Positions 43,651 to 54,216 are shown, numbered from the stretch's first letter. The stretch is DNA of 64,000 nt from Xanthobacter autotrophicus Py2 (GCA_000017645.1 CP000781.1:1640001-1704000); one strand, 5' to 3'. The notes: generated from the sequence alone by a model not told the origin. Made by a program: numbers and translations.

Positions 43651-44820
43651 TCAGCCCCTGCGGCCCAGGGCCTGGATGGCGAGAGCGAGGGCGCCGCAGC
43701 CAAGTCCCGCCGCGCACACCGCCGGCCAGCCGCCGAAGCCCCAGGCGAGCGTGGCCGCCGCTGAGCCCAGCGCCCCGCCGACGAACATGGTGCCGATCAG
43801 GATGGTGTTCAGCCGCGCCCGGGCGGCCGGCCGCAGCGCGAACACGATGTGCTGGTTGGCCACCAGCGCGCCCTGCATGGCGAAGTCCAGCACGATGACG
43901 CCCACCACCATGCCGGCGATGCTGGGCCAGGCGAAGAAGACGAGCCATGCCGCCAGGGCGAGGCCGGCGCCCCAGAGCACCACGCTCCCGGGGCCCTTGC
44001 GGTCGGCGAAGCGGCCGGACAGGGGCGCGGCCAGGATGCCCACGAGGCCGAGGATGCCGAACAGCCCCGCCGCCTGCGCGCCGAGGTGGAACGGCGGCCC
44101 CTCCAGCCGGAAGGCGAGGATGGTCCAGAAGGCGATGAAGGCGGCGAAGATGAGTGCCTGGGTAATGGCGGCCCGGCGCAGGGTGGGAAACTCGCGCCAC
44201 AGGGCGCCGAGCGACCCCAGGAGGCGGCCGTAGGACAGGCTGGTCTCGGGCATGCTGCGGGGCAGGGTCAGTGCCATCAGCCCGCCGGCGAGCAATGCCA
44301 TAGGCACCCCCAGCCAGAACATGTCGCGCCAGCCCGCATGGGCGGCGACGAAGCCGGACAGGGTGCGGCTGAGCAGGATGCCGGCGAGGATGCCCGACAG
44401 CACCATGCCCACCGTGGCGCCGCGCTTCTCCGGCGCGGCGAGATGGGCCGCCAAAGGCACGATCTGCTGAGCCACCGTGGAGCCGAGGCCCACCAGCAAG
44501 GAGGCGGCAAGCAGCGCCAGCGGCCCCTGCGCCAGGGCGGAAAAGGCCAGCGCCGCCGCCACCGCCACGAACTGGATCACGATGAGGCGTCGCCGCTCCA
44601 CCACGTCGCCCAAAGGCACCAGCAGGAACAGGCCGGCGGCATAGCCGATCTGCGTCACCGTAGGCACCAGCGGGGTGAGGGAACCGGGCAGGTCGCGCTC
44701 CATCACCGCGAGCATGGGCTGGTTGTAATAGATGTTGGCCACCGCCACGCCGGCGGCGGCGGCCATGGCGAAGATGCGTCCGAAGCCGGCGCCCTCGGCG
44801 CTGGCGGAAGATGAGGTCAT
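43651..44820 (-). CDS. MFS transporter
   Basis: 389 residues, 12 transmembrane segments, of the compact MFS type. Landmarks: [20 protein letters not shown] at the N-terminus, [20 protein letters not shown] (motif A), [20 protein letters not shown] and a second-half motif A-like [16 protein letters not shown]. The pattern is that of small-molecule/drug exporters with the NIYYNQPML signature. Substrate unknown and no regulator next to it. ATG 44820. Ends convergent with the methyltransferase gene at the repeat. Confidence 0.85.
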   Translation of the reverse strand: MTSSSASAEGAGFGRIFAMAAAAGVAVANIYYNQPMLAVMERDLPGSLTPLVPTVTQIGYAAGLFLLVPLGDVVERRRLIVIQFVAVAAALAFSALAQGPLALLAASLLVGLGSTVAQQIVPLAAHLAAPEKRGATVGMVLSGILAGILLSRTLSGFVAAHAGWRDMFWLGVPMALLAGGLMALTLPRSMPETSLSYGRLLGSLGALWREFPTLRRAAITQALIFAAFIAFWTILAFRLEGPPFHLGAQAAGLFGILGLVGILAAPLSGRFADRKGPGSVVLWGAGLALAAWLVFFAWPSIAGMVVGVIVLDFAMQGALVANQHIVFALRPAARARLNTILIGTMFVGGALGSAAATLAWGFGGWPAVCAAGLGCGALALAIQALGRRG

Positions 44821-45134
44821 GGGCAGTCTCCGGCCGCACGGTCCGCAGCAAAGGCGGTGCGCCGGCGGGCAGGGTCGGAAGCGGGGCTGGGCGATCCCGG
44901 CCTTGAGGGGCCGGAAGCGATGTCCCCTCCATTCTAGAGGATGCTGCGTCGCAGCGCGATTGCCTCGCGCCGCTTTCGCGGATCACGCTGTCGCGACATT
45001 GGGGCACCCGTCATAAGCATGGGCCATGACGCAGAGGCGCACGTGCCGGGGCGCCAGCGCTTCATCCCGAGCGCAGATGCCCTAAGGGAAGGCGACGCCT
45101 CCCTCTTCGGCCGTGGGCTGCGCGCGACGGCGCC
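44821..45134. other. Intergenic region upstream of the MFS gene
   Basis: 314 bp between the phosphatase gene end and the MFS gene start, both on the minus strand. It should contain the MFS promoter and the phosphatase-operon terminator, but I see neither a convincing T-tailed hairpin nor clear promoter boxes. No coding potential on either strand that looks real. Confidence 0.45.
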
Positions 45135-45641
45135 TCAGCGCACCGGCAGGCTGAAGGGTTCGCCCTCGAACGCATCGGCGCCGCGGCCGATGGCGTGGAT
45201 GGCGGCCACCATCCGCCCGTCGCGCTTCAGCACCTTGTCGGCCAGCGCCACGATGCGCGGATTGGGGGTCGCGGTTGGCGAGGCATGGCGCAGGCGCTGG
45301 GCCAGCTCGGTCTCGTCGCGATCCGGCAGCAGCGCGCACAGGGTGGCATAGGCCGCCGCGGTGGAGCGCGAGATGCCGGCATAGCAATGGATCACCAGGG
45401 GCGCCTCGCGCGGCCAGGCATGAACGAACTCGAACAGCTCGTGCATGTGGGTCTCATCCGGCGCCACCATGCCCTCGATCTCCTCGACGATGTCGTTGAT
45501 GCCGAGGAACAGATGGTTGGTGGGGTCCACATTGCTGGGACGGGTCAGCACCGTGTTGCCGTTGATGAGCGTGATGACATGCCGCGCGCCCGTGGTCTCG
45601 ACCGTATCGTGCAGCTTGGCGAGGGAGCAGACATGGATCAT
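45135..45641 (-). CDS. Tyrosine/dual-specificity phosphatase family protein
   Basis: 168 residues. The phosphatase signature is His85-Cys86-X5-Arg92 (HCYAGISRSTAAAYA), with Cys86 as the expected nucleophile. The N-terminus MIHVCSLAKLHDTVETTGAR and the segment HLFLGINDIVEEIEG are typical of a bacterial family of cytoplasmic tyrosine phosphatase-like proteins. Substrate unknown. ATG 45641 lies within the stop of the upstream HD-hydrolase gene (ATGA), so the two are coupled and may act on related phosphate compounds. Confidence 0.85.
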   Translation of the reverse strand: MIHVCSLAKLHDTVETTGARHVITLINGNTVLTRPSNVDPTNHLFLGINDIVEEIEGMVAPDETHMHELFEFVHAWPREAPLVIHCYAGISRSTAAAYATLCALLPDRDETELAQRLRHASPTATPNPRIVALADKVLKRDGRMVAAIHAIGRGADAFEGEPFSLPVR

Positions 45642-46312
45642 GGCTTCAGCTCCTCGAACCGTTTCAGAAACCGCATTTTTGCGGTCTCCGCCTCCCATGG
45701 GGTGAGATAGTCCTTTTCCGCCGCAGCGTCGAGGCGGGCCGGGCGGCCGAAGAAGGCCTTGGCCTCCTCGGCGGCGAAGCCGGCCAGACGCGTCGCCTCG
45801 AAAAAGGCGGCGGCATGGTCCGATGCCTTCACGATCTTGACCAGCGGCGCCGGCCAGACCGTCGGCAGGCCGAAGCGGAGGGAGATGGCTGCCAGGAGCC
45901 GGGCCTCCACCGCCTTGTAGTCACCCCCCAGCACTGCCTTGAACGGCGAGATCATGTCGCCGATCACATATTCGGGGGCGTCGTGCAGCAGCACGCACAG
46001 CCGCCAGCGCGGGTCGAGGTCCGGGTGGGAGCGGCGCGACAGGCGCTCCACCAGCAGCGAATGCTGCGCCACCGAGAAGATGTTGGCGCCCGAGGTCTGC
46101 CCGTTCCAGCGGGCGACGCGGGCAAGACCGTGGGCGATGTCCTCGATCTCCACGTCGAGGGGGGAGGGATCCAGCAGGTCGAGCCGCCGCCCCGACAGCA
46201 TGCGCTGCCACGCCCGCGCCGGGGCCAGCGTTTTCCGGCGGGCGGGCGGGGCTTGCCGGGGGGTCGCCGGCGCCTCGGGCGGGGGTGTGGGGTGCTTCGT
46301 CTCGGCCGTCAC
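45638..46312 (-). CDS. HD-domain phosphohydrolase (YfbR-like)
   Basis: 224 residues from GTG 46312. After a Pro-rich N-terminus (about 35 residues) comes an HD domain: His84 in SVAQHSLLVERL, His110-Asp111 in VLLHDAPEYVIGD and a later Asp in KASDHAAAFFEA. This pattern is close to the YfbR group of 5'-deoxynucleotidases, so nucleotide monophosphate hydrolysis is likely but unproven. Frame open to 46357; GTG 46312 has GGAGC nine bases before it. It is the first gene of a coupled pair with the tyrosine phosphatase gene and is divergent from the NUDIX gene. Confidence 0.78.
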   Translation of the reverse strand: MTAETKHPTPPPEAPATPRQAPPARRKTLAPARAWQRMLSGRRLDLLDPSPLDVEIEDIAHGLARVARWNGQTSGANIFSVAQHSLLVERLSRRSHPDLDPRWRLCVLLHDAPEYVIGDMISPFKAVLGGDYKAVEARLLAAISLRFGLPTVWPAPLVKIVKASDHAAAFFEATRLAGFAAEEAKAFFGRPARLDAAAEKDYLTPWEAETAKMRFLKRFEELKP

Positions 46313-46400
46313 GAATCGCGTGCTCCAGGTTGACGGGAAGGGTAAGCTCCCGCCCACTCACGACAAGCCGCCCGTCACGGGCGGGCCGAGCCCTTTCGCC

Positions 46401-46445
46401 TGAGCTTTCCCAGCGCGAGCCTTTCCAGTGCGAGCTTTGCCATGA
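46401..46445. repeat. Three 15-bp repeat units running into the NUDIX start codon
   Basis: Units 46401-46415, 46416-46430 and 46431-46445 share the core GAGCTTTCCCAG with few changes. The last contains the ATG of the NUDIX gene. The period and the GAGCTT core recall the larger array at 18199-18304. The repeats replace a normal ribosome binding site. Confidence 0.65.
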
Positions 46446-46909
46446 CCGAGACCCTTTCGCCGCAGACGCCCGCCGCCGCGCCGCGCGCACCGGTGCGCCC
46501 GACGCTGGCGGCCAGCGCCGCCGTGTTTCGCGGCCCGCTGGTGCTGCTCGCCCGCCGCGCCGCCAATCCCGGCGCCGGCCTGTGGAGCCTGCCCGGCGGC
46601 CGGGTGGAGCCCGGAGAAACCCTGGCCGAAGCGGCCGTGCGCGAGGTGATGGAGGAGGTGGGGGTCAGCGCCGACATCGTGGGGCTCGCCGCCGCGCGGG
46701 ACATCATCATCCGCGACAAGGAAGGCGAGCTTGCCGCTCATTTCGTGGTGATCGCCCACGCCGCCCGCTGGCGCGCCGGCGAGCCGCAGCCGGGCGCGGA
46801 AGCGGCGGAGGTGGGCTGGTTCCGTCCCAACGAGGTGGCTGCCCTGCCCACCACCGAGGGGTTGGCCGAGGTGGTGGCGCAGGCGGCCCTTCTGGTGATC
46901 GAGCCTTGA
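46442..46909 (+). CDS. NUDIX hydrolase
   Basis: 155 residues with a complete Nudix box at 53-75: Gly53-X5-Glu59-X7-Arg67-Glu68-X2-Glu71-Glu72-X-Gly74 (GGRVEPGETLAEAAVREVME, then EVGV). An ~18-residue Pro/Ala-rich N-terminus precedes the fold. The SLPGGRVEPGE form and the ADP-sugar-like layout suggest hydrolysis of a nucleoside diphosphate derivative; substrate unknown. The next gene (TIGR02301) follows by 47 bp, a pairing seen in related genomes. No clear ribosome site: 15-bp repeats lead into the ATG. Confidence 0.88.
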   Translation: MTETLSPQTPAAAPRAPVRPTLAASAAVFRGPLVLLARRAANPGAGLWSLPGGRVEPGETLAEAAVREVMEEVGVSADIVGLAAARDIIIRDKEGELAAHFVVIAHAARWRAGEPQPGAEAAEVGWFRPNEVAALPTTEGLAEVVAQAALLVIEP

Positions 46910-46956
46910 CCGCAAGCCCGCCGCGCCGCAGGAGTGGGCGCGGAAACGGCAAGGTC

Positions 46957-47346
46957 ATGCGCATCCTCGTTCTTCTCACCGCCGGCGCGCTCGCGCTCTC
47001 TTCCCCCGCTTTCGCTGCGGGCCCGACCGAGGGCGCCCCGCCGCCCTATGACGGGGACCTCATGCGGCTCGCCGAGATCCTCGGCGCGCTGCATTATCTG
47101 CGCCCGCTGTGCGGCGTGACCTCCGAGGGGCAGCGCTGGCGCACCGAGATGCAGGCGCTCATCGATACCGAGCAGCCCTCCGACGCGCGCCGGGCCAAGA
47201 TCATATCGAGCTTCAACCGGGGCTATTCCAGCTATGCGGAGGTCTACCGCACCTGCACGCCGGCGGCGCGGGTGGCGGTGGAACGCCAGCTCGACGAGGG
47301 CTCGCGGCTCGCCCACGACATCGTGGTGCGGTACGGCGGAAACTAA
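46957..47346 (+). CDS. TIGR02301 family exported protein
   Basis: 129 residues. A signal peptide (MRILVLLTAGALALSSPAFA) is followed by a helical protein with LMRLAEILGALHYLRPLCG, WRTEMQALIDTEQPSDARRA and IISSFNRGYSSYAEVYRTC. This matches TIGR02301, an alphaproteobacterial family of unknown function. The two mature cysteines (in LRPLCG and YRTCTP) probably form a periplasmic disulfide. ATG 46957 is preceded by GGCAAGG. Probably co-transcribed with the NUDIX gene. Confidence 0.85.
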   Translation: MRILVLLTAGALALSSPAFAAGPTEGAPPPYDGDLMRLAEILGALHYLRPLCGVTSEGQRWRTEMQALIDTEQPSDARRAKIISSFNRGYSSYAEVYRTCTPAARVAVERQLDEGSRLAHDIVVRYGGN

Positions 47347-47451
47347 AAATTCCGGCGTTAACCTTTTGGTCAGAACTGGCCTGAACGCCCGCGCGCGGCA
47401 TGCTAGAGAATGCGGAGCGCCGCATGATTTTCGCGGTGCGGAGGCCTTGCC

Positions 47452-47724
47452 GTGTCCACCTTGCCCACCCCAGCCATCGCCCTTCCCGAGATCGCTGACA
47501 TGGCCGCGGACGACCGCCACGCCGCGCTCACCTATCTGAACGATGCGTGGGTGGAAGCCGTGCGCGAGGGGCTGGAGGAAGACTGCCTGGTGCAGGCGGC
47601 GCTGTTCACCGCCCTCCGCAGCCTCGTCGCCACCTATGGCGAGACCGCGAGCGCCGAATATATGGCCCGCGTCGCCGAGCGCGTGGCGGCGGGCGAATAC
47701 ACCGTCGCCGGCCTGACCCACTGA
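47452..47724 (+). CDS. Small conserved hypothetical protein
   Basis: 90 residues from GTG 47452 (GGAGG upstream at about 10 bases). The product is helical and acidic: DMAADDRHAALTYLNDAWVE, EGLEEDCLVQAALFTALRSL, YMARVAERVAAGEYT. No signal peptide, no membrane segment. Similar small proteins occur in related bacteria without a known role. The gene stands alone, 105 bp after the TIGR02301 gene. Confidence 0.65.
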   Translation: MSTLPTPAIALPEIADMAADDRHAALTYLNDAWVEAVREGLEEDCLVQAALFTALRSLVATYGETASAEYMARVAERVAAGEYTVAGLTH

Positions 47725-47759
47725 GAGCGCTTCTCTTCATTCCCTGCGATTGAGATCAA

Positions 47760-47882
47760 GCCCGGAGCGTCTTTCCCGGGCTTGTGCCGGGCATCCACGC
47801 CGGGCCGCTGGTGCAAGCGCTCGAAAATCCGTCCCAGCCGCGCAGCGTGGATGGTCGGCTCAAGGCCGGCCATGACGGCGGA
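47760..47882. repeat. Palindromic intergenic element, second copy of the GTCAT..ATCCA type
   Basis: Left arm 47775-47800 (CCCGGGCTTG then GCCGGGCATCCACGC) and inverted right arm 47845-47878 (GCGTGGATGGTCGGCTCAAG followed by GCCGGCCATGACGG). The reverse of the right arm follows the same template as the element at 31684-31790 (CCGTCAT, CTTGA, ATCCA). It lies between the end of the small hypothetical gene and the end of acs. Confidence 0.75.
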
Positions 47883-47918
47883 CAGGAAGGAACGCTCCTC
47901 CCGCTCCAACCCTCTCCC

Positions 47919-47950
47919 AAAACAAAACCGGCGCCCCGAGGGGCGCCGGT
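47919..47950 (-). terminator. Intrinsic terminator of acs
   Basis: ACCGGCGCCCC at 47927-47937 pairs perfectly with 47940-47950. On the minus strand the stem is followed by TTTGTTTTGGG (47919-47929 side). It lies 26 bp after the acs stop. Confidence 0.85.
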
Positions 47951-47975
47951 CTCGTTTTCAGAAAGGCGGTGCGGC

Positions 47976-49931
<1,956 letters not shown>

Positions 49932-50371
49932 GCTCTTGCCTCCCTCGCGCGGGCGCGTTTCCCGCGATCCTTCGTTTGCGGCGAATTGTTCCGCCTTGGT
50001 TGCGCCGGATTATGGGGAGAGGCAGGAAGCTCCACAAGGCGGTGGCGAGACCGACTTTGGGTGCATAGCCCTTCGTCGCTTCCGCCAGAGCCCGCGCCGG
50101 CCGGCCTGAATCGCAAGCCGATCGCGCAAGCTATTATTTTTGCTTGCTTTCGTGGCCGCACTCGCCCCTCGGGCCGATGCAACCTGATCGGCCCTTGCCC
50201 CGGTGGAAAAGCTAAACCGCAGCCCTCCCGAACGACACCCACATGCCGCAGCATACCGCCATTTCGCAGGTGCGGCCGTCGCCCTATAGAAGGACCGAAC
50301 CGCCGCACGTGCGAGATGCCAGACCCTGTGGCGAGACTTATGCGTCCCCCTCCCGTACCGGACTTTGCGTC
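49932..50371. other. Long divergent promoter region of acs and the DUF423 gene
   Basis: 440 bp with no coding potential I trust. One AT-rich island holds an inverted repeat GCAAGC-N10-GCTTGC (50126-50131 and 50142-50147) with a T-rich centre, a possible regulator site or promoter element. The length fits regulated expression of acs. Confidence 0.5.
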
Positions 50372-50743
50372 ATGACCTCCTGGACTCGTGTTCTTCTCGT
50401 CCTTGCCGGCCTCATGGGGGCCGCGGGCGTTGCCTCCGCCGCCGCCGCGGCCCATGTGGGCGGCGGGGCGAACCTGGAGACGGCCGCCCACTTCCTCCTG
50501 TTCCACGCCGCGGCCCTGGTGGGGCTTGGCGCGCTCAGCCTTTTGCTGGGACGCGGACGCGTGGTGCTGCAACTGGGCGCGAGCGCCATCGCGCTCGGTG
50601 CCCTGCTGTTTTCCGGTGATCTGGCGTCGCGGGCCTTGATGGAAGTCAAGCTTCTGGGCGGCAGCGCGCCTTTCGGCGGCTCGCTGATGATCCTTGGCTG
50701 GCTGACGGTCGGGGCCAGCGCCCTCGTCGCGCGCCGGGCCTGA
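50372..50743 (+). CDS. DUF423 membrane protein (YgdD-like)
   Basis: 123 residues with four hydrophobic helices. The sequence fits DUF423: LLVLAGLMGAAGVASAAAAA, then AHFLLFHAAALVGLGALSLL, IALGALLFSGDLASRALMEV, and FGGSLMILGWLTVGASAL near the end. A small integral inner-membrane protein; function unknown in all bacteria. The frame is open upstream to 50243, but ATG 50372 gives the protein that begins at the first helix. Monocistronic; convergent with lpxK. Confidence 0.82.
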   Translation: MTSWTRVLLVLAGLMGAAGVASAAAAAHVGGGANLETAAHFLLFHAAALVGLGALSLLLGRGRVVLQLGASAIALGALLFSGDLASRALMEVKLLGGSAPFGGSLMILGWLTVGASALVARRA

Positions 50744-50756
50744 GCCTCTTCGCCTT

Positions 50757-51788
50757 CTACGTGCGCCGGGCTTGAAAGCGGGCTTCGGCGCGGTCCACAA
50801 GGGCGTCGAGCGCGTGCGGCGCGTCGAGGGCGAGGGTGACCGGCAGGGGCGCGATGGCGTCGAGGACACCTGAGAACTCCGGCCCAGCGAAGGCCGGGCC
50901 GGTCAGGCGTGCCCGGTCCTTTTCCGTGGTCACCAGCCGTGCGCCCTGCGCCCGCGCGGCTTCGACGAGCCGGGCGATTTCGGCGGGGCGGAACGGATGG
51001 TGGTCGGCGAAGGCGTGGCGTGCCAGCAGGGCCAGCCCTTCTCTTTCCAGCGTCGCGAAGAATTTTTCCGGCCGGCCGATGCCGGCGAAGGCGATGAGAG
51101 GTATTCCGTGTAACGCCGCCACGGCCGCCGGATCGGGCACCAGCCAGCCGCGCAGCACGGTGCATCCCGCCTGAGTGGCCTCGGCCGCCACCCTGTCCCC
51201 CGCGCTGCCGTCGCCCACCACCAGCACCGCATCGGCGCGGGCCAGTTGGGGCAGGAGCGGCGCTCGCAGCGGGCCGGCGGGGGTGACGCAGGCGTTGCCG
51301 ACGCCCACCATTCCATCCACCACCAGAACCGACACATCCTTGTGCAGGGACGGATTCTGGAAGCCGTCGTCCATGACGATATGGCTCGCACCCGTCTCAA
51401 CCGCCATCGCGGCACCGGCCAGCCGCGCGCCGCCGGCGACGATGGTGGGGGCGTGGCGGGCGAGCAGCAGGGCCTCGTCACCCACCGCGTCGGCGCCGTG
51501 GATCGCCGGATCCACCCGCAACGGCATCGGCGCCGAGCCGCCATGGCCCCGCAGCAGGGCGAAGGGCGTGGCGCCACGGGCGGTGAGGCGGTCAAGGAGG
51601 GCGATGGCGGTGGGCGTTTTGCCCGCGCCCCCCACGGTGGGATTTCCGATGCACAGCACCGGCGCGTCCACCCGCCCGCCGGCCTTGCCCATGCGGGCCA
51701 GCGCGACGGCGCCCACCACGGCGCCGATGGGGGAGAGCAGGGCACTCGCAACACCCGGGCGGCGCCACCAGAAGGCGGGCGCGCGCAT
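50757..51788 (-). CDS. lpxK: Tetraacyldisaccharide 4'-kinase
   Basis: 343 residues. It phosphorylates the 4' position of the lipid A precursor at the inner membrane. The P-loop is GNPTVGGAGKTPTAIALLDR; the N-terminal hydrophobic segment (VASALLSPIGAVVGAVALAR) anchors it. Further landmarks are ILLRGHGG-like FALLRGHGGS, DDGFQNPSLHKDVSVLVVDG and TEKDRARL. It starts 2 bp after the waaA stop and is last in the envelope operon. Confidence 0.94.
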   Translation of the reverse strand: MRAPAFWWRRPGVASALLSPIGAVVGAVALARMGKAGGRVDAPVLCIGNPTVGGAGKTPTAIALLDRLTARGATPFALLRGHGGSAPMPLRVDPAIHGADAVGDEALLLARHAPTIVAGGARLAGAAMAVETGASHIVMDDGFQNPSLHKDVSVLVVDGMVGVGNACVTPAGPLRAPLLPQLARADAVLVVGDGSAGDRVAAEATQAGCTVLRGWLVPDPAAVAALHGIPLIAFAGIGRPEKFFATLEREGLALLARHAFADHHPFRPAEIARLVEAARAQGARLVTTEKDRARLTGPAFAGPEFSGVLDAIAPLPVTLALDAPHALDALVDRAEARFQARRT

Positions 51789-51790
51789 CC

Positions 51791-53086
51791 TCAGCGGGCC
51801 TCGAGGCGGATCTGGATGAGATAGGGCTCGATGGCCGAGAGGGTGCGATCCAACGCGCCACCCAGCCCCGTGACCGTGGCGAAGGCTGCGTCGGCCATGT
51901 GGCCCTGGAGCTGGCTGTCCTTGATCAGGGCATAGGCGGCGCGGGCGATGCCCATGGCGTCGGCCACTTCCGCCGCGCCCTCGCCGGCGTCGAGGGCGTC
52001 ATAGACGGCGGCGAAGTTCCACACGTGGGGGCCGTGGAGCACCACCGTGCCAAGCTTGGCCGGCTCGATGGGATTCTGCCCGCCGTGCTCCACCAGCGAG
52101 CCGCCCAGGAAGGCCACCTGCGCGAGGCGGTAGAACAGGCCCAGCTCGCCGATGGTGTCGGCCACATAGATGCCGGTATCCGCGTCGGGCCACTCGTCGA
52201 AGGCGCGCTGGCGCGGGGCAAGGCCTGCGGCCTCGGCCAGCTCCGCCACCTCGGTACCGCGCTCGGGATGGCGCGGAGCGATGATGGTGAGCAGGTCGGG
52301 AATTCGGGAGGTGATGATGCGATGGGCCTCGATGATCGCGCCTTCCTCCCCCTCGTGGGTGGAGGCGGCAAGCAGCACCGGGCGCTTGCCCACGGCGACG
52401 CCGAAGCGCTTCAGCTCGGCGGGATCGACGCCAGGCGGCGGCACGTCGAACTTGAGATTGCCGCAGATTTCGACCCGCGGTGTTCCCAGCGAGCGGTAGC
52501 GCTCCGCGTCCTCCTCGCTCTGGGCGAGGCACAGGTCGATGCGCGAGAGCAAGGCGCGGGCGCTCTTGGGCAGGCGTGCCCAGCGCTTGGCCGAGCGGTC
52601 GGACAGCCGGGCATTCACCAGCACCACCGGCGTGCCGCGCCGGCCGAGCTCCGCGATCAGGTTGGGCCACAGCTCCGATTCGGCCAGAAGCACGAGGTCG
52701 GGCGCCCAATAGTCGAGGAAGCGGGCGATGAAGCCGCGCGCGTCCAGGGGCACGAACTGGTGGATCACCCCGGGCGGGGTGCGGGCCGCGGCCACCCGGC
52801 TGGAGGTGAGGGTGCCCGAGGTCAACAGCACCTTGAAGCCGCGCGCGTCGAGCCGCTCGATCAGCGGCAGCACCGAGATCACCTCGCCGACGCTGGCCCC
52901 GTGCACCCACACCAGCGGCCCGTCCGGGCGCTCGGCGCTGGGGTGCCCGCGCCGCTCGGCGAGGCGGGTCGGGTCTTCCTTGCCCTTGCGGACCCGGTAG
53001 GAGAGCCAGGCCGGCGCGAGAAGCGAGGCCGCGGCGCTCGCGCCCCGGTAGAGGCGCAGGGTCAGGGGCAGGGCGCGACCCTTCAT
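51791..53086 (-). CDS. waaA: 3-deoxy-D-manno-octulosonic acid (Kdo) transferase
   Basis: 431 residues. A hydrophobic N-terminal anchor (LTLRLYRGASAAASLLAPAW) is followed by the family segments PLVWVHGASVGEVISVLPLI (catalytic Glu region), LLTSGTLTSSRVAA, APDLVLLAESELWPNLIAEL and the C-terminal FLGGSLVEHGGQNPIEPAKL nucleotide-sugar site. It attaches Kdo from CMP-Kdo to lipid A precursor. Its ATG overlaps the stop of the DUF374 gene (ATGA), and lpxK follows after 2 bp. Confidence 0.95.
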   Translation of the reverse strand: MKGRALPLTLRLYRGASAAASLLAPAWLSYRVRKGKEDPTRLAERRGHPSAERPDGPLVWVHGASVGEVISVLPLIERLDARGFKVLLTSGTLTSSRVAAARTPPGVIHQFVPLDARGFIARFLDYWAPDLVLLAESELWPNLIAELGRRGTPVVLVNARLSDRSAKRWARLPKSARALLSRIDLCLAQSEEDAERYRSLGTPRVEICGNLKFDVPPPGVDPAELKRFGVAVGKRPVLLAASTHEGEEGAIIEAHRIITSRIPDLLTIIAPRHPERGTEVAELAEAAGLAPRQRAFDEWPDADTGIYVADTIGELGLFYRLAQVAFLGGSLVEHGGQNPIEPAKLGTVVLHGPHVWNFAAVYDALDAGEGAAEVADAMGIARAAYALIKDSQLQGHMADAAFATVTGLGGALDRTLSAIEPYLIQIRLEAR

Positions 53087-53796
53087 ACGGAGTCGGCTCC
53101 GGCGGCCGAGGTTTCCAGGACCAGGGCCTCGGCGCGGGCGGTGGCGGCTTCGAGCCGGGCCTGCACCAGGTCGCGGGCCGCCTTCATGGTCGCCTCGTCG
53201 GCATCGCGTGGCACGAAGATGGGCTCGCCCACCACCGCGGCGCCCCGGCCGAACGGCAGGTTGAGGCTGGCGCGGTCCCAGCTCTTCAGGGTGATGCGGT
53301 TGCGGGTGGCCATGGCGAGCGGGATGATAGGGCGTCCCGAATACCGCGCAATGGTCACGACGCCCAGACCGGCCCGGCGGGCGATCTTCGGCACGTCGGC
53401 GGTCATGGCCACGTTGATGCCCTGTTCCAGGGTATCGAGCATCTCATAGGTCGCGGAGACCGCGCCCTTGCGGTGGAAATCGTTGCGGGAGGTGGCGCCC
53501 GAGCCTCGGATGGTGCCCACCCCGAGCTTCTCGGCGGCGATGGCGTTGATCTCCGCATCCGCATGGCGGGAGATGAGCACCTTGGCCTTGTGGTGGGGCT
53601 TCATGGCGAAGGGCGTGAGGAAATGCTGCCCATGCCAGAAGGTGATGATCACTGGCATGCGCTCGTCGATGGTCTCGAAGATGTCCGGGGGCTCGATCAC
53701 GAACCGCGTGGTGCGCGCCACGAGCTTGAAATAGGACGCGAACGTCGTGCCCGCCGCCACCTTGAAGGCGTGGTTTGTCCTCAGTCGCCGCCACAT
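53083..53796 (-). CDS. DUF374 lysophospholipid acyltransferase family protein
   Basis: 237 residues matching DUF374 of the acyltransferase superfamily. It has PVIITFWHGQHFLTPFAMKP (a His/Gln variant of the HX4D region), ISRHADAEINAIAAEKLGVG, TIRGSGATSRNDFHRKGAV and MTADVPKIARRAGLGVVTIA (substrate site). In related bacteria it lies before waaA, so a role in lipid A acylation or modification is likely; the acyl donor and acceptor are unproven. Overlaps the waaA start by four bases. Confidence 0.88.
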   Translation of the reverse strand: MWRRLRTNHAFKVAAGTTFASYFKLVARTTRFVIEPPDIFETIDERMPVIITFWHGQHFLTPFAMKPHHKAKVLISRHADAEINAIAAEKLGVGTIRGSGATSRNDFHRKGAVSATYEMLDTLEQGINVAMTADVPKIARRAGLGVVTIARYSGRPIIPLAMATRNRITLKSWDRASLNLPFGRGAAVVGEPIFVPRDADEATMKAARDLVQARLEAATARAEALVLETSAAGADSV

Positions 53797-53882
53797 CTTT
53801 TGGTCTTTTGCTCCGGGCTGCGCGGCCGGCCGCTTGTCGCGGGTCCAGCCGACGCCCCTTCTTATTCGATCTTGGAGACGAA

Positions 53883-53913
53883 AGAACAGGCCGGGCCTGT
53901 GCGACCCGGCCGC
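53883..53913 (-). terminator. Possible weak terminator between DUF4170 and DUF374 genes
   Basis: GGCCGGG (53889-53895) pairs with CCCGGCC (53905-53911). On the minus strand the stem is followed by TGTTCTTT. It lies in the 162-bp gap after the DUF4170 gene, so transcription into the lipid A genes may be partly separated here. Confidence 0.45.
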
Positions 53914-53958
53914 TTTCCTCTCATGGGGCCCGTCCCTCAGGGGCGGGCGTGTGTGGTG

Positions 53959-54204
53959 TCAGCTGCCCTGGACCTTGCCGGTCTCGGGATCGAGCAGGCG
54001 GTGCAGGTGCACCACGAAATAACGCATAAGGGCGTTGTCCACCGTCTGCTGTGCCTTGCCCTTCCAGGCGGCGGCCGCGCTGGCATAGTCGGGGAAGATG
54101 CCGACGATGTCGAGCTTGGACAGATCCTTGAACTCGGAGCCGTCGAGGGTGGTGAGCTCGCCGCCGAAAACGAGGTGCGGCAACTGTTTCTGCGTGTCAG
54201 TCAT
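53959..54204 (-). CDS. DUF4170 small protein
   Basis: 81 residues from ATG 54204. It matches DUF4170: HLVFGGELTTLDGSEFKDLS, LDIVGIFPDYASAAAAWKGK, and AQQTVDNALMRYFVVHLHRL. Cytoplasmic, no signal. It is found almost always between the CysQ-like and DUF374/waaA genes in Hyphomicrobiales, so it probably supports lipid A-Kdo synthesis, but no function is established. TTG 54216 would add four residues. Twelve bases after the CysQ-like gene. Confidence 0.85.
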   Translation of the reverse strand: MTDTQKQLPHLVFGGELTTLDGSEFKDLSKLDIVGIFPDYASAAAAWKGKAQQTVDNALMRYFVVHLHRLLDPETGKVQGS

Positions 54205-54216
54205 GGCTTGTCCCAA

